Source: Rhodobacterales bacterium UBA3080 (GTDB lineage: Bacteria > Pseudomonadota > Alphaproteobacteria > Rhodobacterales > Rhodobacteraceae). From it: a stretch of 5,641 bases of DNA. The stretch spans positions 1 to 5,641 of the forward strand of contig DFBM01000135.1 of assembly GCA_002366645.1 (NCBI GenBank), written 5' to 3'. How positions within the stretch are numbered: the stretch's first letter is position 1; each line of letters starts with the position of its first letter. A model generated the notes under the pieces. It was given only the letters and a program-made list of their open reading frames with translations, did not search any database and was not told where the DNA came from. This document shows, piece after piece, positions 1 through 4,808 of this stretch. The position numbers were made by a program, and so were the translations under genes.

Positions 1-188
1 TGTTTGGAACCGGCAATCGCCGCCAGTTTGTCCAGCCGCACGTCGGGCACGGAAACGACTCCGGTATTCGGTTCAATCGTGCAGAACGGGAAGTTCGCCG
101 CCTGCGCCGCTGCCGTTTTGGTCAGCGCGTTAAAGAGTGTCGATTTGCCCACATTGGGCATGCCCACGATACCGGTCTTGAAGCCCAT
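1..188 (-). CDS. ychF: YchF (Obg-like P-loop ATPase), N-terminal fragment
   Basis: This is the 5' end of a cytoplasmic P-loop NTPase of the Obg/HflX superfamily. Family members bind ribosomes and hydrolyse ATP in preference to GTP, and are linked to translation and oxidative-stress responses (family knowledge). The 62 visible residues begin MGFKTGIVGMPNVGKSTLFN. The Walker A / G1 motif GMPNVGKS is at residues 9-16, and the family-typical PFCTIEPNTGVV segment is at residues 34-45. The ATG at 188-186 is preceded by a GAGGG Shine-Dalgarno sequence (198-194), which supports the start. Full-length YchF is about 365 residues, so roughly 300 are missing beyond position 1, including the region that sets nucleotide specificity. 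The gene lies 58 bases downstream of the PhzF-family gene on the same strand and may be partly co-transcribed with it. Identification is secure from the P-loop context. Confidence 0.95.
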   Translation of the reverse strand, partial: MGFKTGIVGMPNVGKSTLFNALTKTAAAQAANFPFCTIEPNTGVVSVPDVRLDKLAAIAGSK

Positions 189-190
189 AA

Positions 191-258
191 CAGCCCTCGT
201 TTGAAAAATACGTTTGCGGGGCTTCTAGGGCGCATGGGCCAAAGGATCAAGAGGGCTG
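191..258 (-). promoter_or_regulatory. Inverted repeat that could pair the ychF ribosome-binding site with the end of the PhzF gene
   Basis: CAGCCCTC (191-198) and GAGGGCTG (251-258) are perfect 8-base inverted copies separated by 52 bases. In a minus-strand transcript the first arm lies in the last codons of the PhzF-family gene, directly before its TGA, and the second arm contains the GAGGG Shine-Dalgarno of ychF, ending two bases before its ATG. If both genes are on one mRNA, pairing would hide the ychF ribosome-binding site until a ribosome reached the PhzF stop codon. The repeat is seen directly; the role is inference. A competing reading is a separate ychF promoter in the gap, TTGATC (250-245) and TAGAAG (227-222) with a 17-base spacer, each matching consensus at four of six positions. 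That promoter would leave the upstream arm out of the transcript. No terminator was seen in the gap. Confidence 0.3.
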
Positions 259-1080
259 AATACGCCGCGTCGCCCCGTTAATCCGCACCGGCGCGCCTTT
301 TCCTTCCATCGGCGAGACCGCAAGGAACGAAGGTGCCCCCATATCGACGCCTTGATAGACGTTGAACGCACTCACCGATTTACCTGAATCACGCAAGTAT
401 CCAGCCAGCGCAGCGGCGGCTGCACCCGTTGCGGGGTCTTCGTAAACACCGTGGCCTGCAAAAGGATTGCGGCTGTGAACGGTTCCGTCAGTGTCCCGCC
501 AGATCAGGTTAATCGTCACAAGACCGAATTCCTGCATCAATGCCCGCCCAGCGTCAAAATCATACTCCATATCGCGCAGTAATTCACGCGAGTTAAGCGT
601 GATAATCAGATGCTCCGCCCCGCCATTGGCACGAGTCATCGGCAGGTCAGGATCGAGGTCACCTTCCTGCCATGCGAACAAATTCAAGGCACGCGACGTC
701 AACTCCGGCTCGACAGCGCGGTAACTGGTCATTGGCGACTGCAACGTAGCCGCCCAGCCGTCCACCGTTTCGATCGCCTCGACGCTGACTTCGGTGTCAT
801 TCAGGATCAACGGATAAACCGCCGCACCGTTCGCCGCGCCAAGGGCCGCGCCCAGTGCAATGGTGGCATGCCCACAAAAAGGAACCTCGGCATCCGGCGC
901 GAAATAACGGGTGCGAAACCCGTCGCCTTGCGGGGCGGCGAACACGGTCTCGGAATACCCGACCTCGGCGGCAACTTGTTGCATGACGTCCGGGTCTGGC
1001 AAAACATCCACCAGAACCACACCGGCCGGATTGCCGCCTTCTCCGTTCAGTGAAAACGCCGAAATACGCTGAATATCCAT
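247..1080 (-). CDS. PhzF-family isomerase/epimerase
   Basis: A complete 277-residue member of the PhzF / YHI9 family, with the diaminopimelate-epimerase-like double fold. The family includes the phenazine enzyme PhzF, but most bacterial members have unknown substrates. Visible motifs: GNPAGVVL at residues 16-23; YSETVFA at 42-48, with E44 matching the catalytic glutamate of PhzF (E45); FCGHATIALG at 68-77, with H71; and the C-terminal DPATGAAAAALAGYL at 215-229, with D215 in the conserved aspartate position. Both half-domains and the usual length (260-300) are present, so the enzyme looks intact. The ATG at 1080-1078 has AAGGGGA about six bases upstream, supporting the start. It is divergent from trpA and upstream of ychF on the same strand. 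No other phenazine gene is present, so a role in phenazine synthesis is not supported. Family assignment is firm; substrate unknown. Confidence 0.93.
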   Translation of the reverse strand: MDIQRISAFSLNGEGGNPAGVVLVDVLPDPDVMQQVAAEVGYSETVFAAPQGDGFRTRYFAPDAEVPFCGHATIALGAALGAANGAAVYPLILNDTEVSVEAIETVDGWAATLQSPMTSYRAVEPELTSRALNLFAWQEGDLDPDLPMTRANGGAEHLIITLNSRELLRDMEYDFDAGRALMQEFGLVTINLIWRDTDGTVHSRNPFAGHGVYEDPATGAAAAALAGYLRDSGKSVSAFNVYQGVDMGAPSFLAVSPMEGKGAPVRINGATRRIQPS

Positions 1081-1153
1081 TTTCTTCCCCTTTGTTTTTA
1101 ATCTGCTCCAGAAAACCTAGGCATCGCGGTCCGAGATTTAAAATGACAATTTT

Positions 1154-1168
1154 TGATGGAATCCATCA
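1154..1168. promoter_or_regulatory. 15-base palindrome in the PhzF/trpA divergent region
   Basis: TGATGGAATCCATCA has perfect 6-base arms around a 3-base centre. It abuts an AT-rich inverted repeat, AAAATGACAATTTT (1140-1153; 5-base arms, 4-base centre). The position between two divergent genes fits an operator for either, but no regulator family is recognised from the sequence. It is about 44 bases upstream of the trpA starts of transcription suggested by the -35 candidate at 1198. The remainder of 1081-1153 shows no convincing PhzF-gene promoter: TTGTCA at 1149-1144 has no -10 hexamer at proper spacing. Confidence 0.3.
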
Positions 1169-1197
1169 CGACAGGCGTGGCGGGGTCAAATATTTCG

Positions 1198-1226
1198 TTG
1201 TGACGCATTGATTTTCCCCTTCTTAT
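1198..1226 (+). promoter_or_regulatory. Candidate sigma-70-type promoter of trpA
   Basis: TTGTGA (1198-1203) and TCTTAT (1221-1226) are separated by 17 bases; each matches the -35 or -10 consensus at four of six positions. Transcription would begin near 1233, giving a leader of about 30 bases before the trpA ATG at 1262. No tryptophan-rich leader peptide or attenuator hairpin fits in so short a leader. The match is modest and could be chance. Confidence 0.35.
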
Positions 1227-1247
1227 CAAGCAAACCATGCCCAAACC

Positions 1248-1252
1248 AAGGG
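1248..1252 (+). promoter_or_regulatory. trpA: Ribosome-binding site deciding the trpA start
   Basis: AAGGG ends nine bases before the ATG at 1262. It directly abuts an in-frame ATG at 1253 and so cannot serve that one. It lies downstream of the longest open start at 1208. This favours the 1262 start, which also gives E49 and D60 the same numbers as in the E. coli enzyme. Confidence 0.6.
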
Positions 1253-1261
1253 ATGCCAGAG

Positions 1262-2053
1262 ATGACACGCATAGACACCAAATTTGCAGAACTTAACGCG
1301 CAGGGTAAATCGGCCTTCGTATCGTTTATCATGGCGGGCGATCCCGACTATGATGCGAGCCTCGAGATCGTGCGCGGGTTACCTGCGGCGGGTGTTGATG
1401 TGATCGAACTTGGCATGCCATTCACCGACCCGATGGCCGACGGCCCTGCTATCCAGTTGGCTGGCCAGCGTGCGCTGGAAGCAGGGATGACGCTGAACCG
1501 GACCTTGCAGATGGTGCGCGATTTCCGGACCGGCGATAACACCACGCCGATCGTGCTAATGGGTTATTACAACCCGATCTACAACAAAGGTGTCGACAAG
1601 TTCGTGGCCGAAGCGGTCGAGGCTGGCGTCGACGGTCTGATCGTCGTTGACCTGCCACCCGAAGAAGACGCGGAGCTGTGCATTCCCGCCAACGCCGCAG
1701 GTCTAAACTTCATTCGCCTGACCACACCGACGACAGACAACAAACGCCTGCCGAAGGTTATGCAGAACACCTCGGGCTTCATTTATTACGTTTCGGTTAA
1801 CGGCACGACCGGTGCTGCCAGCGCCGAGGCCGACGTCGTCGCGCCCGAAGTCGCTCGTATCAAAGCCAGCACCGACCTGCCAATCTGTGTAGGTTTCGGC
1901 ATCAACACTCCCGAAACAGCCGAGGCAATCGCCGGCATCGCCGACGGCGCGGTTGTGGGTACGGCGATTGTGAAGCAGATCGCGGACGGGAAATCGACGG
2001 CGGACGTTTTGGCGTTTGTGAAGACCTTGGCTGACGGGGCACATCGGGGGTAA
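1262..2053 (+). CDS. trpA: Tryptophan synthase alpha chain
   Basis: This cytoplasmic TIM-barrel lyase cleaves indole-3-glycerol phosphate to indole and glyceraldehyde 3-phosphate; indole is channelled to the beta subunit TrpB for the last step of tryptophan synthesis. The protein has 263 residues, against 268 in E. coli. VDVIELGMPFTDPMADGP at residues 45-62 carries the catalytic pair E49 and D60. GYYNPIYNKG (101-110), YYVSVNGTTGA (175-185), VGFGI (210-214) and VVGTAIV (231-237) give the active-site loops and phosphate site; Y175, T183, G184, F212 and G213 fall on E. coli numbering. The longer open frame back to 1208 adds 18 residues outside the family alignment and is rejected on the ribosome-binding site. 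The gene stands alone here: no trpB or trpF is adjacent, and the downstream gene converges on it after 11 bases. It looks fully functional. Confidence 0.97.
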   Translation: MTRIDTKFAELNAQGKSAFVSFIMAGDPDYDASLEIVRGLPAAGVDVIELGMPFTDPMADGPAIQLAGQRALEAGMTLNRTLQMVRDFRTGDNTTPIVLMGYYNPIYNKGVDKFVAEAVEAGVDGLIVVDLPPEEDAELCIPANAAGLNFIRLTTPTTDNKRLPKVMQNTSGFIYYVSVNGTTGAASAEADVVAPEVARIKASTDLPICVGFGINTPETAEAIAGIADGAVVGTAIVKQIADGKSTADVLAFVKTLADGAHRG

Positions 2054-2056
2054 AAT

Positions 2057-2102
2057 CCGGTAAGCTAGTCGGGCAACCCCGGGACCAGTGCCGGCTTATT
2101 GG
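2057..2102 (+). other. trpA: Possible 3'-end stem-loop at the trpA / RCC1-gene convergence
   Basis: In plus-strand RNA, bases 2057-2066 can pair with 2093-2102 (CCGGTAAGC with GCTTATTGG, including G-U pairs), enclosing about 26 bases with a small CGGG/CCCG hairpin at 2070-2081. It begins four bases after the trpA stop and lies mostly in the end of the opposite gene. There is no T-run behind it on the plus strand, so it is not a classical intrinsic terminator. On the minus strand two G-U pairs become mismatches. It may only mark the transcript end, or be chance. Confidence 0.2.
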
Positions 2103-3153
2103 CACCCATATCTTCGATAACGGATACTCCATCGATTTCCGCGTCACCCCAACAGACGACCTTCCCGTCATCTACAGCGCAGTTGAATAGGCCACCTGTT
2201 CCAACTCGTGTGGCATTTGTTATTCCGGGCACCTTATAGGGCAATCGCGGGGTTGGGCTCTCGAAGACACCCCAACAAATTACTTCACCACGCTGAACTG
2301 CACATGCATGGAAGTACCCCGCATCAAGATCCGACGCGTTGGTAATATTGTCCACCTCGCCGATCCCGCTCGGACCTTCTGCCAATCGCAACGCGTCCGA
2401 TCCGAGCTGACCTAGAATGTTCGGCCCCCAGCAAGTCACCTTACCGTCGGTTTGCAACCCGCAGCCAAAGTTCCGGCCGTTGGCGACATCGGTGAATTCG
2501 CCGAAATTCTCGACGCTGAATATTATCGGCTCGGACAATTTATAAATGAAGGGTTCATCTTTACTGGTAGGGTTGTCCGTGCCCCAACACGATAGCGAAC
2601 CCCGATCAAGTATCACACAGGTATTGTTTACGCCGGCAGACATTGAAACCGCGCCGGTTACATACAGAACTTTTATCGGTTCCGAATACATTTCGGTATC
2701 ACCAACCCCGAGTTCTCCACCAGTATTTCCGCCCCAACACCAGACCTCGCCTTCTATAGAAAGCGCACATTGATGGTCGTAGCCAAGGTCGAATTGAATG
2801 ACCGGAGGCAACCCCTCGACCAGAAACGGAATAGTCGAAAGGAGTAGCTCGTTAGCTCTCAGTGACCGCTGATAATCCACCTCCCAGCACCAGAGGTTAT
2901 TTTCCAGATCAACCGCACAGGAACCAAACCGCCCCGAGGCAATGGACGTCGCATATGGAAGGTTTTGCACGCGTTTGGCGATATAGGGGACTTCGGCAAC
3001 CTTGCCGGGATAGGCACCCCAGCACCAAACGCTTCCGTTGTCGTAGATGGCACATCCGTGTGCCTCACCGACCGAAACGTCCGTGACATCATAAGAGAAA
3101 TCCGTGCCCGCCAAAAGTATCAGCGTAAGAATTGATCCGATAAGAAATCCCAT
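2065..3153 (-). CDS. Exported/anchored RCC1-type seven-repeat beta-propeller protein
   Basis: A 362-residue protein with a hydrophobic N-terminal segment (residues 2-16, no lipobox cysteine), so a signal peptide or membrane anchor followed by a non-cytoplasmic domain. The rest consists of seven RCC1-like repeats of about 41-53 residues, each with a G-x-x-x-x-C-x...C-W core. The cysteine pairs are 34/44, 79/89, 129/139, 179/189, 231/241, 284/293 and 325/334; there are no unpaired cysteines. Repeats 3 and 5 keep the classical GNxxGxLG-like turn. The final VPGLPD resembles the ends of inner repeats and could close the ring against the first strand. RCC1 propellers are interaction scaffolds; no enzyme motif or partner is visible, so function is unknown. 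The ATG at 3153 is chosen for its GGGAGGAG upstream; an in-frame TTG at 3171 lacks one. GC was 117/240 in four counted lines, lower than neighbours. It follows the HAD gene by 91 bases. Confidence 0.85.
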   Translation of the reverse strand: MGFLIGSILTLILLAGTDFSYDVTDVSVGEAHGCAIYDNGSVWCWGAYPGKVAEVPYIAKRVQNLPYATSIASGRFGSCAVDLENNLWCWEVDYQRSLRANELLLSTIPFLVEGLPPVIQFDLGYDHQCALSIEGEVWCWGGNTGGELGVGDTEMYSEPIKVLYVTGAVSMSAGVNNTCVILDRGSLSCWGTDNPTSKDEPFIYKLSEPIIFSVENFGEFTDVANGRNFGCGLQTDGKVTCWGPNILGQLGSDALRLAEGPSGIGEVDNITNASDLDAGYFHACAVQRGEVICWGVFESPTPRLPYKVPGITNATRVGTGGLFNCAVDDGKVVCWGDAEIDGVSVIEDMGANKPALVPGLPD

Positions 3154-3157
3154 CCAA

Positions 3158-3165
3158 CTCCTCCC
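3158..3165 (-). promoter_or_regulatory. Strong Shine-Dalgarno deciding the RCC1-gene start
   Basis: On the minus strand GGGAGGAG lies four bases before the ATG at 3153-3151, with the GGAGG core six bases away. This is the best ribosome-binding site in the window. It would lie inside the coding region if the TTG at 3171 were the start, so translation is assigned to 3153. Confidence 0.75.
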
Positions 3166-3214
3166 AAACAATCAGGCGTTGGCGGTATTAATTCACTTTT
3201 TCGGCCGATTTGCG

Positions 3215-3228
3215 TTGATTCTAATCAA
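3215..3228. promoter_or_regulatory. Perfect palindrome upstream of the RCC1-type gene
   Basis: TTGATTCTAATCAA has perfect 6-base arms around a 2-base centre, 62 bases upstream of the RCC1-gene ATG, in the 91-base gap after the HAD gene. Read on the minus strand it contains TAGAAT, five of six matches to a -10 hexamer, but no -35 hexamer is placed correctly. It may be an operator or promoter overlap giving the RCC1 gene its own control. No T-run follows it on the minus strand, so it is unlikely to be a terminator of the HAD gene. Confidence 0.35.
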
Positions 3229-3244
3229 TCCTATCACACGCGAC

Positions 3245-3883
3245 CTACCCCTCCTGCGCCCCGACTTCTTCCAGCTTTTCCTCTAGCGCGTCGTAGTCCT
3301 CGCCGTCGAACCAGTGCACTTGCCAGCCGCAGGCTTCGGCGGCTTCGCAGTTGTCTTGGCTGTCGTCGATCAACAGCATCTCGTCGGGTTCGACCGAAAG
3401 TTCGTCCGAGACCATGTCGAAGAAACCTTCGTCCGGTTTGGCAACGCCCATCAGGCCTGATGCGAAAATGCGGTCCATGCGGTCGGCGAAGCCTAGGTCC
3501 TCGGCGATGAACTGGGTGCGCATGGCTTCGTTGTTGGTGCCTAACACGTTGCGTAAGTTTGAGCGCTTGGACGCCGCCAGCATGCCCAGCACTTTGGCGT
3601 CCAGATTATAATCCGCCTGAAACCAGAACTCCAAAACATTGCGAAGGTCGCCCTGATAGCCGACCGTTCCGGCCCAGTCGGAGACCGCATCCATAAGGTT
3701 CATCTCGCCGATCAGGATGTCGTTGAACTTGTCGTTGAAGATCATATCCGAGAATGTCTCGATCGAGTGACCGAATTCATCCTCGAAGCCTTCCTGCCAG
3801 AGGAAACGACCATCCACAAAATTCCGGTTCAGGACTCCGTCGAAGTCCCAGACGATTGTATCAACTGTGCTTAGGTTAAACAT
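3245..3883 (-). CDS. HAD-superfamily hydrolase (phosphatase-like)
   Basis: A 212-residue cytoplasmic protein of the haloacid-dehalogenase superfamily, subfamily IA type, most likely a Mg-dependent phosphomonoesterase. Motif I is VWDFDGVL at residues 11-18, with nucleophile D13 and acid/base D15. Residues 20-95 form a helical cap. Motif II is LGTNNE at 114-119 with T116. Motif III is K149 in VAKPDEGFF. Motif IV is LLIDDSQDNCEAA at 170-182 with D173 and D174. All catalytic residues are present, and the length is normal for a HAD-IA protein. The substrate cannot be told; family members act on sugar phosphates, phosphoglycolate, nucleotides and others. The ATG at 3883 is three bases after the stop of the ZIP gene, with only a weak GGGGT-type ribosome-binding site, suggesting co-transcription and possibly coupled translation. 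Confidence 0.9.
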   Translation of the reverse strand: MFNLSTVDTIVWDFDGVLNRNFVDGRFLWQEGFEDEFGHSIETFSDMIFNDKFNDILIGEMNLMDAVSDWAGTVGYQGDLRNVLEFWFQADYNLDAKVLGMLAASKRSNLRNVLGTNNEAMRTQFIAEDLGFADRMDRIFASGLMGVAKPDEGFFDMVSDELSVEPDEMLLIDDSQDNCEAAEACGWQVHWFDGEDYDALEEKLEEVGAQEG

Positions 3884-3886
3884 TTC

Positions 3887-4660
3887 TTACCCCAAAGTTA
3901 CATCTAGGAACAACATCAGAACCAGCCCCGTCAACAGCCCCATGGTCGCGGAATTCTGGTGTCCGCTTCGGTGGGTCTCGGGGATGATTTCGTGACTGAT
4001 AATATAGATCATCGCGCCTGCTGCAAAGGCCAGACCCCATGGAAGGAACGGTTCCGAAAAGGAAATGATCGCGGCGCCGAGCACCCCGCCCACCGGTTCG
4101 ATTAGGCCGGTAGCACCTGCGACCAGAAACGCGAACCATTTGCCATAGCCAAGGCCACGTAGTGCCACCGCAACCGCCAGCCCTTCGGGCGCATTTTGCA
4201 GCCCGATACCAATCGCCAGCGTCATACCGTTAGAAATATCGCCACCGCCAAAGCCGATACCCACGGCCATTCCCTCGGGGAAGTTGTGGATGGTAATGGC
4301 AATCACAAACAGCCAGATTTTCGACAGATGATGCGGCGAGGCCCCATCCGGCCCTTCGATGAAATGCACATGTGGCAGGGCTTCGTTCATCATCGCCACG
4401 GCAAAAGCGCCAAGCAGGATACCGGCCACAACGATCCCGGCGGCAATTACCTCGCTGCCGCTGCGTTCGGTCGAGGCATCCAGTGCCGGCAAAATCAGCG
4501 AGAAGAACGACGCCGACAGCATAACCCCGGCCGCAAACCCTAGCAGCGCGTCGTTAGCCCGCTGTGGAATGGACTTGCCAAACAGAACGGGGATGGCGCC
4601 GACACCGGTCATCATTCCGGCGGCAAGGCTTCCGAGCAGTCCGAGGTAGACAATATTCAC
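3887..4660 (-). CDS. ZIP-family divalent metal transporter (GufA/BbZIP-like)
   Basis: A 257-residue inner-membrane protein with about eight hydrophobic segments, importing zinc or other divalent cations into the cytoplasm. The transport-site motifs are IHNFPEGMAVG (residues 124-134; H125, N126, E129), LQNAPEGLAVA (154-164; Q155, N156, E159) and GLIEPVGG (185-192; E188), with M47 in an earlier helix and HEIIPE at 223-228. The Q in the second motif, where ZupT has H, points to the GufA/BbZIP branch. Spacing between the key glutamates (30 and 29) matches BbZIP as I recall it. The loop at residues 92-113 carries H97, H99, H110 and H111, a likely cytosolic metal-sensing loop. The start is the GTG at 4660-4658, fitting family length; an open frame runs upstream to 4867 but crosses into the divergent lldD gene. 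The ribosome-binding site is weak, so the start is less certain than the family. It is the first gene of a pair with the HAD gene. Confidence 0.9.
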   Translation of the reverse strand: MNIVYLGLLGSLAAGMMTGVGAIPVLFGKSIPQRANDALLGFAAGVMLSASFFSLILPALDASTERSGSEVIAAGIVVAGILLGAFAVAMMNEALPHVHFIEGPDGASPHHLSKIWLFVIAITIHNFPEGMAVGIGFGGGDISNGMTLAIGIGLQNAPEGLAVAVALRGLGYGKWFAFLVAGATGLIEPVGGVLGAAIISFSEPFLPWGLAFAAGAMIYIISHEIIPETHRSGHQNSATMGLLTGLVLMLFLDVTLG

Positions 4661-4763
4661 TGGGTATCTTTCAATATGATAAAGGTTCAAGACTCGCCTA
4701 CCACCGGCACAAGAATTTGACAATGAGAGGAAATCCGCTTTTGTCCGGCGCGGCATACTGTTA

Positions 4764-4784
4764 TTGGTCAATTGAAACGACCAA
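4764..4784. promoter_or_regulatory. Inverted repeat upstream of lldD, possible operator
   Basis: TTGGTC (4764-4769) and GACCAA (4779-4784) are perfect inverted 6-base arms separated by nine bases that include CAATTG. The repeat ends 24 bases before the lldD ATG. TGGT...ACCA arms recall GntR/FadR-type operators such as those of LldR, but those usually have about three bases between the arms, so the match is loose. Elsewhere in 4661-4808, TTGACA at 4717-4722 has no acceptable -10 at 16-18 bases, and no clear ZIP promoter was found. Confidence 0.3.
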
Positions 4785-4808
4785 AACCCTAAAGAACGAG
4801 TCTGTATC

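Noticed and set aside
4..204. Open frame on the plus strand opposite ychF
   Set aside because: It mirrors the well-supported YchF P-loop sequence on the minus strand and resembles no known protein.
206..240. GC-rich stretch between the PhzF gene and ychF as a terminator
   Set aside because: The GGGGC, GGGCGC and GGGCC blocks are direct rather than inverted copies, so no stable stem precedes the T-rich stretch on the minus strand.
247..1080. Phenazine biosynthesis locus
   Set aside because: Only a PhzF-family gene is present; no phzA/B, D, E or G neighbours. The family name does not imply phenazine production.
1208..1261. Longer trpA start at 1208 or the ATG at 1253
   Set aside because: The extra residues do not match the family. 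AAGGG is well spaced only for 1262, and active-site numbering agrees with that start.
3154..3171. TTG start for the RCC1-type gene at 3171
   Set aside because: It has no ribosome-binding site, whereas the ATG at 3153 has GGGAGGAG at good distance, which the longer form would place in coding sequence.
3201..3208. TCGGCCGA 8-base palindrome
   Set aside because: It is short and GC-rich, with no extension of the arms; expected by chance and not backed by position.
4665..4681. TATC...GATA inverted arms next to the ZIP start, considered as a Zur/MntR-type metal-regulator site
   Set aside because: The arms are only four bases with a nine-base gap and do not resemble a metal-regulator consensus I can recall.
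4717..4722. Perfect TTGACA -35 hexamer upstream of lldD
   Set aside because: At 16-18 bases downstream there is only TTTGTC-like sequence, a poor -10, so no promoter was called.
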